Part shown: one piece after another, positions 42,288 through 50,408 of the stretch
Position numbering within the stretch: position 1 is the stretch's first letter
How the letters are laid out: each line of letters starts with the position of its first letter
Source of the DNA: Natronococcus amylolyticus DSM 10524
Lineage (GTDB): Archaea; Halobacteriota; Halobacteria; Halobacteriales; Natrialbaceae
Assembly: GCF_000337675.1 (NCBI RefSeq)
Contig: NZ_AOIB01000015.1
Location: forward strand, 173,651 to 232,276
Direction of reading: 5' to 3'
Length of the DNA stretch: 58,626 nucleotides
Made by a program: the position numbers and the translations under genes
Notes under the pieces: model-generated
Told to the model about the DNA's origin: nothing
What the model saw: the letters and a program-made list of their open reading frames with translations, nothing else
Database searches by the model: none

Positions 42288-42646
42288 ACCGTCGGTTGAG
42301 CAGCGAGACTCGAAGGCGTTGCGTTTGACAGACGGGAGACTGACCCCGCGAACGATAGTCGCCGCTGACAGCCAGTTCATGCGCTTGATCGCACGGGGGA
42401 AGCGCAGTCCGAACGAACAGCGTAAGCGAGGACCAGGGGACGGCGAACGGGGGGACGGAGTGACTCGCGAGCTGCAGATCCGGGTGTCGCCAGTCCAGTC
42501 GTTACCTCCCTCCCAAGACAGATTGGCACGTCCAGACCGGGCCAGGAGCCGAAGCTCCGACACCACGGCTAACCAGACAATCAGCGTGCCCTTTCGGGGG
42601 TGGTTCCTCGAGTAAGTACGCTGTACTCTGGTCCGGACCGGGACGG
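42288..42646. other. Gene-free stretch with nothing recognised
   Basis: About 360 bases upstream of the DUF1684 gene. No credible open frame, repeat or RNA was found by eye; the operator and TATA of the zinc operon follow directly. Confidence 0.5.
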
Positions 42647-42662
42647 ATTAGCCGCGTCTAAT
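42647..42662. promoter_or_regulatory. Candidate metal-repressor operator of the znu operon
   Basis: ATTAGCCGCGTCTAAT: arms ATTAG/CTAAT around a CGCG centre, 7 of 8 pairs. It lies 21 bases before the TATA box of the transporter operon and recalls the TTAGxxxxxxCTAA pattern of DtxR/MntR/SirR-type sites. Confidence 0.45.
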
Positions 42663-42683
42663 AATCTGTGTAGAAGCACAAAC

Positions 42684-42691
42684 TATTTTAA
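42684..42691 (+). promoter_or_regulatory. Promoter of the znu operon
   Basis: TATTTTAA lies 24-31 bases before the ATG at 42715, so the mRNA is nearly leaderless. It decides between this ATG and an in-frame GTG 18 bases earlier. Confidence 0.6.
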
Positions 42692-42714
42692 TTGGTGTGG
42701 CGGAATACGAGCTA

Positions 42715-43728
42715 ATGACAGATCTCTCGAGGACTACTCAGCCTCGCTCTACGCGCCGAACCGTCCTCGCTGCGGGGGTCGGAACGCTCGCCGCGGGTAT
42801 CGCGGGCTGTCTCGACGAGGATCCCCAGGAGGACAACGGTGTCGACGGCGACGATATAACAAGTGAAGACGACGGAGACGGTGAAGACGACGCGTACACC
42901 GTCGCTGCCGGAATGCCGGCGCTTTGGGATTTCACACGGGAGGTCGGCGGCGATCACGTAAACGCCGTCGATCTGGTTCCGACCGGCGAGCACGGCCACG
43001 ACTACGAACCCGGGCCGGGAATCGTCGAGGAGATCGAGGAGGCCGACGCGTTCGTCTATATGCGGGAGTTCGCCGGCTGGATGGACGACGCCGTCGCGGA
43101 GCTCGAGGACGACGACAGCGTCGCCGTCATCGACGCCTCCGAGGGGATCGAGTTCTTCGACAGTCCTGCCGAAGACGACGATGAACACTGGTGGATGGAT
43201 CCGATCGAGTGTCAGAACGGCGTCGACAACATCGCGGCCGGCTTCGCGGAGCTCGATCCCGACCACGCCGACGAGTACGATGAGAACGCGACCGCGTTCA
43301 ACGAGGAACTCGAGGAGATCCACGAGGAGTTCGAGGAGCTGGTCGATCGCGCGACTCTCGACGAAATCGTCATCGGCACCCACGACTCCTTCCAGTGGTG
43401 GAACCGACGATACGACATCGACGTCTACTCGCCGATCGGCACGTCGCCGGACGGAGAGGCGTCCGCACAGGACATCGAGGAGGTCGAAAACCACATCGAG
43501 GAGTACGGTATCGAGCACGTCCTCTACGACGTCGGCGAGCCGGCCCACCTCGCCGAATCGATCGCCGACGAGACGGGCGCGGAGGTGCTCCCGATCTCGC
43601 CGGTGGAAACACAGCTCGACGAAACCACGGAGGTCGGGGACGTCGAGATGGAGTCTGACTGGGGGTACGTCGCCCACTACCAGGAGATCAACTTCCCGTC
43701 GCTCGAGCGAGCCCTCCAGACAGCATGA
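42715..43728 (+). CDS. znuA: Zinc/manganese-type ABC transporter substrate-binding lipoprotein
   Basis: 337 residues. RRTVLAAGVGTLAAGIAGC supplies a twin-arginine-like signal and lipobox. The mature part is cluster-9 (ZnuA/TroA/MntA): LVPTGEHGHDYEPGPGIVEEIEEAD, HWWMDPIECQNGVDNIA, IVIGTHDSFQWWNRRYDIDVYSPIGTSPDGE and a late GAEVLPISPVETQLDE. Three His-containing motifs and a terminal acid fit Zn or Mn binding; which metal is not decided by sequence. It is followed by the ATPase and permease genes. The promoter and palindrome upstream suggest repression by metal. Confidence 0.92.
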   Translation: MTDLSRTTQPRSTRRTVLAAGVGTLAAGIAGCLDEDPQEDNGVDGDDITSEDDGDGEDDAYTVAAGMPALWDFTREVGGDHVNAVDLVPTGEHGHDYEPGPGIVEEIEEADAFVYMREFAGWMDDAVAELEDDDSVAVIDASEGIEFFDSPAEDDDEHWWMDPIECQNGVDNIAAGFAELDPDHADEYDENATAFNEELEEIHEEFEELVDRATLDEIVIGTHDSFQWWNRRYDIDVYSPIGTSPDGEASAQDIEEVENHIEEYGIEHVLYDVGEPAHLAESIADETGAEVLPISPVETQLDETTEVGDVEMESDWGYVAHYQEINFPSLERALQTA

Positions 43729-43788
43729 GAGTTAGCAGCCTCGAAAGATTTGGATAGCTCGAGAACAAAAACTGGTTACCAACCTCAA

Positions 43789-44541
43789 ATGAACGCTGCA
43801 ATAGCCGCCGAGAACGTCACCTTCGCCTACGACGACCAGCCCGTGGTCAAAGACGTCTCTCTCACGGTCGAAGCCGGCGATTTCCTCGGACTGATCGGAC
43901 CGAACGGCTCCGGGAAGACGACCCTGTTGAAAATCCTGCTGGGACTCCAGACGCCGGATACGGGGTCCGTCGAGCTGTTCGGCACCGACGCGACGTCGTT
44001 CGACGAGGGGACCCGTCTCGGCTACGTCTCACAGCAGTCCTCGGAGGCCGACACGACGATGCCGATCTCCGTCCGTGAGGTTGTACGGATGGGACGGTAC
44101 GCCCACGCCGGCCTCTCGCCTCTCGCGTCCGACGATCATCGGATCGTCGACGACGCCCTCGAGCAGGTCGGTATCGTCGACCTGGCCGACCGGCAGATCA
44201 GCTCGCTCTCGGGCGGACAAAAACAGCGGACGTACATCGCTCGCGCGCTCGCGTCCGAAGCCGATCTGCTGGCGCTCGACGAGCCGACGGTCGGCGTCGA
44301 CGCCGACTCGCGGGACGCGTTCTACGATCTGTTACACGAACTCAACGAGGCAGGGATCACGATCGTCCTGATCGAACACGATATCGGCGTCGTTACCGAG
44401 CACGCCGATACGATCGCGTGTCTCAACCGCGAGCTCTACGAACACTGCGGTACGGAACGGTTCCTTGAAACCGACGCACTCGAACGCGCGTTCAGCTCGG
44501 CGCGAGCAGCGCAGTCGACAGGCGTTGCCTCCGGGGACTGA
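43789..44541 (+). CDS. znuC: Zinc/manganese-type ABC transporter ATP-binding protein
   Basis: 250 residues. Walker A GPNGSGKTT, Q-loop YVSQQSSEAD, signature LSGGQKQR, Walker B LLALDEPTVGVD, H-switch IEHD. It drives import by the ZnuA/ZnuB partners. ATG at 43789 begins MNAAIAAENVTFAY; the upstream in-frame extension is not conserved-looking. The stop overlaps the permease ATG by one base (TGATG). Confidence 0.95.
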   Translation: MNAAIAAENVTFAYDDQPVVKDVSLTVEAGDFLGLIGPNGSGKTTLLKILLGLQTPDTGSVELFGTDATSFDEGTRLGYVSQQSSEADTTMPISVREVVRMGRYAHAGLSPLASDDHRIVDDALEQVGIVDLADRQISSLSGGQKQRTYIARALASEADLLALDEPTVGVDADSRDAFYDLLHELNEAGITIVLIEHDIGVVTEHADTIACLNRELYEHCGTERFLETDALERAFSSARAAQSTGVASGD

Positions 44542-45509
44542 TGATGAACGACGATACGTTCCGGTCCCGGCGCGGGCTGACTGTTGCCGCGGTCGGTCTT
44601 CCTGCGGCGGTGATCGCTACCGCCGCGTTCGTCTACTGGGTTTTCCCGCCGCTTTTCGACGCGTTCTGGGGAACGACGTGCGGAGCGATCGGCTCCTGGC
44701 TCGTCTGTAGTACGTTCCTTCAGCATGGCTTCACGGCCGGCGTTCTCGTCGGGATCGCCGCGCCGCTCGTTGGCGCCTACGTCGTTAACCGGCAGATGGC
44801 GCTCATCGGAGAGGCTCTCGCTCACACCGCGTTCGGCGGCGTGGCGATTGGACTTGTGGTCGGCGCGAGTACCGAGTGGCTGAACTATCCGCTGGTCTTC
44901 GCGCTGATCGCCGCCGTCCTCGCCGCGCTTGGGCTCCAGTATCTCGCCGTGACGACGGACGCCTACGCCGACGTTCCGCTGGCGATCATCCTGACCGGTG
45001 GGTTCGCCGTCGGAGTCGCCGTCATCTCCTACGGTGAGGGTGTCGCGTTCGGTCGCGAGATCGAGAGCTACCTGTTCGGCAACATCCTGTTCGTTCCCTT
45101 CGAGAACGTCCAGCTGATGGTCGCGCTCACGATACTGGTCGTCGGCATGGTGGGGCTGACCCACAAGCAGTTGTTGTTCATCACGTTCGACCGCGAAGCG
45201 GCGCGACTGGCTCGGATCAACGTCTGGTTCTACGATACGCTCCTGATCGTCGTGACGGCGCTGGTCGTCGTCGCGGCGATGCAGATCCTCGGTGCGATCC
45301 TCGTCGCCGCGATGCTCGTCGTTCCCGTCGCGGCCGCAATGCAACTGACGAGCAACTTCAACCACGGCCTCGTTCTCTCGATTCTGTTCGGCGAGATCGC
45401 AGTTCTCGCCGGCATTCTCTCCTCGTACTACCTCGACATCGCGACCGGACCGGCGATCGTTCTCGTCGCGATCCTGGTCTACGTATTTGCAATCGTCAAC
45501 GACAGGTAG
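44541..45509 (+). CDS. znuB: Zinc/manganese-type ABC transporter permease
   Basis: 322 residues, about eight membrane spans, ABC-3 family. GALVG-like turns after AGVLVGIAAPLVGAYVVNRQMALIGEALAHTAFGG carry the coupling-helix region (GEALAH), as in ZnuB/MntB/TroC. It is the last gene of znuA-znuC-znuB. Two ATG codons stand together; the first overlaps the znuC stop and was chosen. Confidence 0.94.
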   Translation: MMNDDTFRSRRGLTVAAVGLPAAVIATAAFVYWVFPPLFDAFWGTTCGAIGSWLVCSTFLQHGFTAGVLVGIAAPLVGAYVVNRQMALIGEALAHTAFGGVAIGLVVGASTEWLNYPLVFALIAAVLAALGLQYLAVTTDAYADVPLAIILTGGFAVGVAVISYGEGVAFGREIESYLFGNILFVPFENVQLMVALTILVVGMVGLTHKQLLFITFDREAARLARINVWFYDTLLIVVTALVVVAAMQILGAILVAAMLVVPVAAAMQLTSNFNHGLVLSILFGEIAVLAGILSSYYLDIATGPAIVLVAILVYVFAIVNDR

Positions 45510-45572
45510 CGTCAACCGATGAGTAACAACACAAACGAAATGAATGCTATCAAAGAGGTGACCTGAATTCGT

Positions 45573-46196
45573 ATGTGGCCCTGGGAACACGCGATCATGG
45601 GATACGTCGCGTACTCGCTGTTTTGCCACGCCTACTACCGCGACTCGCCCGGCGGACTCGAGGCGTTCGCGGTCGTCTTCGCCTCCGTCCTTCCGGATCT
45701 GATCGACAAACCGCTGGCCTGGGAGTACGGCGTCTTCGAGGTCGGCTACGCGATCGGTCACTCGATCTTCTTCGCCGTTCCGCTGTCGATCGCCGTCGGC
45801 GCGATCGCCCGGTCGTACGGGCGTTCTCGAGCCGGACTCGCGTTCGCCGTCGGCTACCTCCTGCATCTCCCCGCCGATATCGTCGACGGCTACGTCCGGG
45901 ACGATCACCTCAGCTTCTGGATCGTGCTGTGGCCGTTCCAGCCGGACGAGGTTCACCACCACGCCCACGAGCACACCGGGTTCGCCGACCAGTTCTTCGT
46001 CCTCCTGGGGAACTACCACCAGGAGCTGTTCTCCGACGACCCGTCGACGTACGCCCTGGCCATGCTCGGTGCGACCGGCTTCGCCGCCCTGCTGTGGCTC
46101 TACGACGGTGCACCGGTTCTCCGGGAGTCGCTTCTCGCGGTCAAACACGGACTCGAGCGATCGGTCGAGCTGGTAACCGACTCCCGGAGCCGCTGA
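45573..46196 (+). CDS. YdjM/DUF457-like membrane-bound metal-dependent hydrolase
   Basis: 207 residues. It starts MWPWEHAIMGYVAYSL, and has conserved His/Asp positions in VLPDLIDKPLAW, GHSIFFAVPL, LLHLPADIVDGYV and DEVHHHAHEHTG. These match the LexA-regulated/DUF457 membrane metal-dependent hydrolase family, with about five membrane spans. A strong Shine-Dalgarno-like GAGGTGA lies 12 bases upstream of the ATG. It is 63 bases after znuB, so it could be read from the same transcript; the His-rich loop also suits a metal theme. Confidence 0.8.
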   Translation: MWPWEHAIMGYVAYSLFCHAYYRDSPGGLEAFAVVFASVLPDLIDKPLAWEYGVFEVGYAIGHSIFFAVPLSIAVGAIARSYGRSRAGLAFAVGYLLHLPADIVDGYVRDDHLSFWIVLWPFQPDEVHHHAHEHTGFADQFFVLLGNYHQELFSDDPSTYALAMLGATGFAALLWLYDGAPVLRESLLAVKHGLERSVELVTDSRSR

Positions 46197-46227
46197 TGCG
46201 AACGGGCGTCGGTCCTCCCTCCCGAGG

Positions 46228-46235
46228 TTTATATC
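46228..46235 (+). promoter_or_regulatory. Promoter of the XPD/Rad3-type helicase gene
   Basis: TTTATATC lies 44-51 bases before the helicase ATG, so the transcript should start near 46258 with a leader of about 20 bases that includes a five-codon ORF (46265-46282). Confidence 0.5.
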
Positions 46236-46278
46236 CGAAGCCGCGGCTACGGTTCGTCAACGCTATGAGCGACCGACG

Positions 46279-48660
46279 ATGAGTACGGCAGGAATGACCG
46301 ACTGGCGCTCGATCTTCGGCCACCCCCAGCCCTACGACGAGCAGGTCGACGGTATCGAGACCGCCGTCGAAACCGCTCGAGACGGCGGCTACACCGTCAT
46401 CGAGGGTGCCTGTGGGACCGGGAAGACGATGATCGCGCTCACCGCCGGGATCGACCTCGTGCGCGACCCCGACACCGACTACGAGCGCGTCCTCGTCCTC
46501 ACGAGCGTCAAACAGCAGCTTCGCCAGTTCGAGGCCGACCTCGAGACGATCAACGAGAATCTGCCCGACGACTGGAACCCCGTCTCGGGACTGACTCTCG
46601 TCGGGAAAGCCGACGTCTGTCCGTACAACCGCGCCGGTGCAGGAGGAATCGACGACGGCAACGTCTACGATCGCTGCGAGAGCCTGCGCGAGCGCACCCG
46701 CGACCTCACGGGCGAGGGCGGCGAGACGACCGCGGGCACGCTGACCGCCCGCGCTCGCCAGCAACAGACCGGCCTCGCCGACAGCGGATCGACGGGACCG
46801 ACGGGACGATTCCTCGAGACCGCGGACGAAACCGCGGCCTACCCGCCGGAGATGCCGACCTACGGCGACGGCGGCGCGGTCGGCGCCGAGACGGAGTACT
46901 GCCCGTTCTACGCCCAGTACCTCGAGGACCTGCCCGACGAGGAGGACGGCGATCCCGCCGAGGCGGTTCCCTTCGATTTCACCGACGCCGGGATGTTGAC
47001 TCCCGACGATCTCGTCTCGCGCTCGGTCCGCAACGGCACCTGCCCACACTCCGTGATGGGCGCGGCGTTAGGCCACGTCGAGGTCGTCCTCGGTAACTAC
47101 TACCACGCGTTCGACCCGACCACGACGACCGCCTTCACGGGCGCCCTGCTCGACGACTCGACGTTCGTTGTCTGTGACGAGGCCCACATGCTCGAGCCCC
47201 GCGTGCGCGATCTGGTCAGCGACGGCGTCGCGGATCAGCGCCTCCGGGACGCCGAGACGGAGCTCTCTCGAGTGCTCCAGCCGATCAGGTTCGAACGCGA
47301 GGGCCGAGAGGCCCAGGGCGGGTCGAAAACCGCCGACGCCGATCTAGTTCGGGGCGAACTCGAGGACAGCGACGTCTCTTTCGAGGAGCTCTCCCGCACC
47401 CTCGAGTTCGTTCGTGACCTCCGGGAGGAACTCGACCGTCACGTCACCGCCTACCTCGACCGGAACCATCGGGGGTGGCAGTCGAACCCGACCGAGCTCT
47501 CGGACGCCGAGATCCCGCTCCGCGACCCGCAGGAGCCCGCCGTCGACGAACTCACCGAGTGGGCCGCCGACGCGGGCTACAGCGACGCCGTCTGGGTCCG
47601 GGCCGAGAACGTCGGTGCCGTCGTCGAGCGCGTGTTGAACGAGGCCGAGGACGAGGACCGGACTCGAGCGGCGCCCGCCGTCGGTCGCGTTCTCGGCGAG
47701 TGGTACCGTCGCGATCACACCGACTACTTCCGGGAGATCGAACTCGAGCGCACCTGGGACGAGACGGAGCCGGCCGACTCCTGGCGGCGGGCCTACACCG
47801 CTCGCCTCGCCTTGCACAACTGCGTCCCCAGCGACGCCATCGGCGATCGACTGGCGGCGTTCGGCGGCGGAATCCTGATGAGCGCGACCCTCGAGCCCGT
47901 CGACGCGTTCACCGAGGTGACGGGACTCGACTACCTCGCCGACGAGGAGGGTCGGCCGGTCGTCGAACGTCGGTACGGCCTGCACTTCCCCGAGGAGAAC
48001 CGCGAGAGCTTCGCAGTCGCCGCGCCGAAGTTCACGTACGACAACCGGGGTCGACCCGGCGAGACCAACTCGACGCGCACTCACTACGCCGACGCCGTCG
48101 CGAGGGTTGCCCGGCTCCCCGGCAACGTCCTCGTCGGAATGCCCAGCTACGCGGAAGCCGAGTGGATCGCGGGCGCCCTCGAGGACCGGATCGACAAACC
48201 CGTCCTGCTCGACGCCGCCAGCGACGACGAAACGACCCAGTCGCTTAAGAACGACTTCTTCGCGGGCGAGGGGAAGGTGCTCGTCACGAGTCTTCGGGGG
48301 ACGCTCACCGAGGGGGTCGACTACAGCGGCGACCGACTCTCCGCAGCCGTGGTCTGTGGCGTCCCGATCGTCAACACCTCGAGCCCGCGAACGACGGCCG
48401 TCCGTCGGGCCTACGACGACGCCTTCGGCGACGGGTTCGAGTACGCGCTGACGATCCCGGCGGTCCGGAAGACCCGCCAGGCGGTCGGGCGGGTCATCCG
48501 TTCGGCCGAGGACGTCGGCGTTCGGGTGTTGCTCGACGAGCGCTACGCACGCGACAGCTGGGACTCGGTACGGGAGTACCTCCCCGACGACGGCGAGTTC
48601 CAGCCCGTTAGTCCAGACATGCTCGAGATGGGCCTCGACCGGTTCCGGTCGCGGCTCTGA
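46279..48660 (+). CDS. XPD/Rad3-DinG type superfamily 2 DNA helicase
   Basis: 793 residues. Helicase motif I GACGTGKTMIAL (about 45-56), motif Ia LVLTSVKQQLRQF, iron-sulfur Cys positions in KADVCPYN, YDRCESL, TEYCPFY and NGTCPHSVM, motif II VVCDEAHMLEPR (DEAH), motif III LMSATLEPV, motif IV-VI regions NVLVGMPSYAEAEW, VTSLRGTLTEGVDYSG and QAVGRVIRSAEDVGVR. The four Cys match the 4Fe-4S domain of XPD. It unwinds DNA 5' to 3' and probably acts in repair. ATG at 46279; a five-codon ORF ends inside that ATG (ATGA). Confidence 0.94.
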   Translation: MSTAGMTDWRSIFGHPQPYDEQVDGIETAVETARDGGYTVIEGACGTGKTMIALTAGIDLVRDPDTDYERVLVLTSVKQQLRQFEADLETINENLPDDWNPVSGLTLVGKADVCPYNRAGAGGIDDGNVYDRCESLRERTRDLTGEGGETTAGTLTARARQQQTGLADSGSTGPTGRFLETADETAAYPPEMPTYGDGGAVGAETEYCPFYAQYLEDLPDEEDGDPAEAVPFDFTDAGMLTPDDLVSRSVRNGTCPHSVMGAALGHVEVVLGNYYHAFDPTTTTAFTGALLDDSTFVVCDEAHMLEPRVRDLVSDGVADQRLRDAETELSRVLQPIRFEREGREAQGGSKTADADLVRGELEDSDVSFEELSRTLEFVRDLREELDRHVTAYLDRNHRGWQSNPTELSDAEIPLRDPQEPAVDELTEWAADAGYSDAVWVRAENVGAVVERVLNEAEDEDRTRAAPAVGRVLGEWYRRDHTDYFREIELERTWDETEPADSWRRAYTARLALHNCVPSDAIGDRLAAFGGGILMSATLEPVDAFTEVTGLDYLADEEGRPVVERRYGLHFPEENRESFAVAAPKFTYDNRGRPGETNSTRTHYADAVARVARLPGNVLVGMPSYAEAEWIAGALEDRIDKPVLLDAASDDETTQSLKNDFFAGEGKVLVTSLRGTLTEGVDYSGDRLSAAVVCGVPIVNTSSPRTTAVRRAYDDAFGDGFEYALTIPAVRKTRQAVGRVIRSAEDVGVRVLLDERYARDSWDSVREYLPDDGEFQPVSPDMLEMGLDRFRSRL

Positions 48661-48718
48661 TCGCTCCCGACCGGGCGGACCCGATGTGGTCCACCGACGA
48701 CCCCGGTCGGCACTCGAC

Positions 48719-48982
48719 TCACGGCGATTTCCGCACCGTGACGGTTCTGGTCGACGTCTCCGCGTACAGCGAGTACAGCAGGACCGCACAGCCGCCGGCG
48801 GTGAACGAGCTCTGGACGGCGACCCCGAGCGCGATCCGACCGGCGACGAGGTGGACGGCTCCGCCGAGAACCGATCCGGCGACGAGCAGCCCGAATCCGA
48901 CGGCGACCGCCCGGAGGGGTCCGGCACCGGTCCGTCGGAACGCACGGTAAGCGAGGACGGCGACCGCGCCGCCGGTGAGCAA
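48719..48982 (-). CDS. Small haloarchaeal membrane protein (start uncertain)
   Basis: 87 residues from a TTG, three hydrophobic stretches: AVAVLAYRAF, AVAVGFGLLVAGSVLGGAVHLV and FTAGGCAVLLYSLYA. It resembles short haloarchaeal membrane proteins with LAYRAYRRTG near the N-terminus (I think DUF7521). With the TTG start the first helix is cut short. In-frame upstream codons read INEYSVLIAAANTATL, which would complete it, but there is no ATG/GTG/TTG there; the Ile codon is ATA at 49025-49027. Confidence 0.65.
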   Translation of the reverse strand: MLTGGAVAVLAYRAFRRTGAGPLRAVAVGFGLLVAGSVLGGAVHLVAGRIALGVAVQSSFTAGGCAVLLYSLYAETSTRTVTVRKSP

Positions 48983-49110
48983 CGTTGCCGTGTTTGCGGC
49001 TGCGATAAGGACGCTGTATTCGTTTATGGGACCTCGCTTCCCGAGCGGGAGTACCGCTCGAGAACGCGTTCGTTCGCCGCTGGGTCACGCGAGTACTTCA
49101 GTCGGGTGGC

Positions 49111-49133
49111 CGGTTCCCACTCGAGTGGAACCG
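49111..49133 (-). terminator. Hairpin after the thiamine-type binding protein gene
   Basis: CGGTTCC and GGAACCG arms (one bulged base, centre ACTCGAGT) begin 11 bases beyond the stop at 49144, in the right place for a terminator or processing hairpin. Confidence 0.45.
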
Positions 49134-49143
49134 TTCGGGTCCG

Positions 49144-50304
49144 TTACTCCGCGATCGTCTCCGCCCACTCGTCGACCCACCGCTCGAGGTCGGAGCGGAG
49201 TCGATCGTACCCGACCGAGACGGGGTCGGACGGAACCGCCGCGGTCTCCTCGAACGGCTCGTCCAGTTCGAGGAACGCTCGACTGAGCGCCGGCATCGCG
49301 GAGTGATGCTCGGCGAACGCGGCCTGAACGTCGCTCGAGAGCAGGAAGTTCAGGAAGTCGTAGGCGAGATCCACCTTCTCGGCGTCCTCGAAGACGGCCG
49401 CGCCGATCGGCGTCTCGTACCCCTGTTCGTCCGGAAAGGCGAGCTCCCAGTCGTCGATCTCCCACCCCTCGCGCTCGGCGAAGGCGGCGTCGGTCGAGTA
49501 GCCGACCGTGAGCGGGCGATCGCCGTCGGCGAACGCGGTCGTCGACGCCATCCAGTCGTCGACGAGCTCGAGTCCGTTCTCCTCGAGATCGCCCCAGTAG
49601 CGGCGATAGCCGTCGTCACCAACCGCCTCGACCGTCCAGAGCAGGAAGGCGAGACCGGCGTCGGAGCGATCGGGACGCGGGGCGAGCAGCCGTTCCTCGT
49701 ACTCGTCGTCGAGCAGGTCGCTGAGTTCGTCGGGTCCGTCGAGTTCGCTCTCGTCGTACCACAGACAGCTGTACCGGACGCCGACCGGAACAACGCGCCC
49801 CGAGGGATCCCCGAACTCGAGACCGTCGCGGATGCGCTCGGTTGTCGGAAGCCGATCGGCGCCGAGTTCCCGAAACAGGGAGTGCGACGCGAGGTCGGCG
49901 TCGAGTCCGGCGAGATCCGGCGGCGTGAGTCCGAGGTAGACGTCGGCGTCGATCTCCGCGTCCTGCTCGGCCCGTCTGCGGTAGTGGTCGAGACCGGCCT
50001 CCGGAATCGTCCACTGGAGTTCGGCGTCGGGGAACTCCTCCTCGAAGGCCTCCTTGATCCACTCGCCGACGGCCCGCTCGCCGACGACCATCGACTCGGT
50101 CGTCGCCACCCGGAACGTCCCCTCGAGGTCGGGCTCGTCCGGCTCGGTGTCGTCGCGCTCGGTCGCGTCGGTCGCCTCCTCGTCCTCGTTCTCGCCGTCT
50201 TCGTCGTCATCGTCCTCATCGTCGTCCCCGACGGGGGAGGAACAGCCGGCCATCCCGGCGAGCGCTCCGACGCCGACGGTCCGCACGACCGAACGCCGAT
50301 TCAT
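49144..50304 (-). CDS. Thiamine-type ABC transporter substrate-binding lipoprotein
   Basis: 386 residues. Signal NRRSVVRTVGVGALAGMAGC (twin-arginine-like, lipobox), a run of Asp/Glu, then the ThiB/TbpA pattern: FRVATTESMVVGERAVGEWIKEAFEEEFP, DADVYLGLTPPDLAGL, VGVRYSCLWYDESELDGPDELSDLLDDEYEERLLAPRPDRSDAGLAFLLWTVEA, ADGDRPLTVGYSTDAA. It presumably binds thiamine or a phosphate form outside the cell. No permease or ATPase gene lies in this window. ATG at 50304 is preferred; CTTAAG at 50329-50334 lies 25-30 bases before it. Confidence 0.87.
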   Translation of the reverse strand: MNRRSVVRTVGVGALAGMAGCSSPVGDDDEDDDDEDGENEDEEATDATERDDTEPDEPDLEGTFRVATTESMVVGERAVGEWIKEAFEEEFPDAELQWTIPEAGLDHYRRRAEQDAEIDADVYLGLTPPDLAGLDADLASHSLFRELGADRLPTTERIRDGLEFGDPSGRVVPVGVRYSCLWYDESELDGPDELSDLLDDEYEERLLAPRPDRSDAGLAFLLWTVEAVGDDGYRRYWGDLEENGLELVDDWMASTTAFADGDRPLTVGYSTDAAFAEREGWEIDDWELAFPDEQGYETPIGAAVFEDAEKVDLAYDFLNFLLSSDVQAAFAEHHSAMPALSRAFLELDEPFEETAAVPSDPVSVGYDRLRSDLERWVDEWAETIAE

Positions 50305-50328
50305 GCTGGGAGCCACACACTGTGTCGT

Positions 50329-50334
50329 CTTAAG
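50329..50334 (-). promoter_or_regulatory. TATA-like element of the thiamine-type binding protein gene
   Basis: CTTAAG lies 25-30 bases before the ATG at 50304; it reads the same on both strands, so direction comes only from spacing. Confidence 0.35.
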
Positions 50335-50408
50335 CGCCGGGATCGGCCGCCGGATACCGAGGGCCCCCATCACAGAAAGGCTTTGACGGTCGACGGCGAT
50401 CGGCCCCT

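Noticed and set aside
42288-42714. Possible small gene or RNA in the gap upstream of znuA
   Set aside because: No credible frame, tRNA-like fold or repeat was seen apart from the operator and TATA box.
45519-45566. 15-codon ORF (starts MSNNTNEMNAIKEVT) between znuB and the DUF457-like gene
   Set aside because: Its 3' part is the Shine-Dalgarno region of the next gene; too short to support as a gene without conservation data.
44436-46148. 570-codon minus-strand frame opposite znuB and the DUF457-like gene
   Set aside because: Shadow of two membrane-protein genes; the composition (Asp/Arg/Glu/Gln-rich) is the reverse-complement signature of hydrophobic codons.
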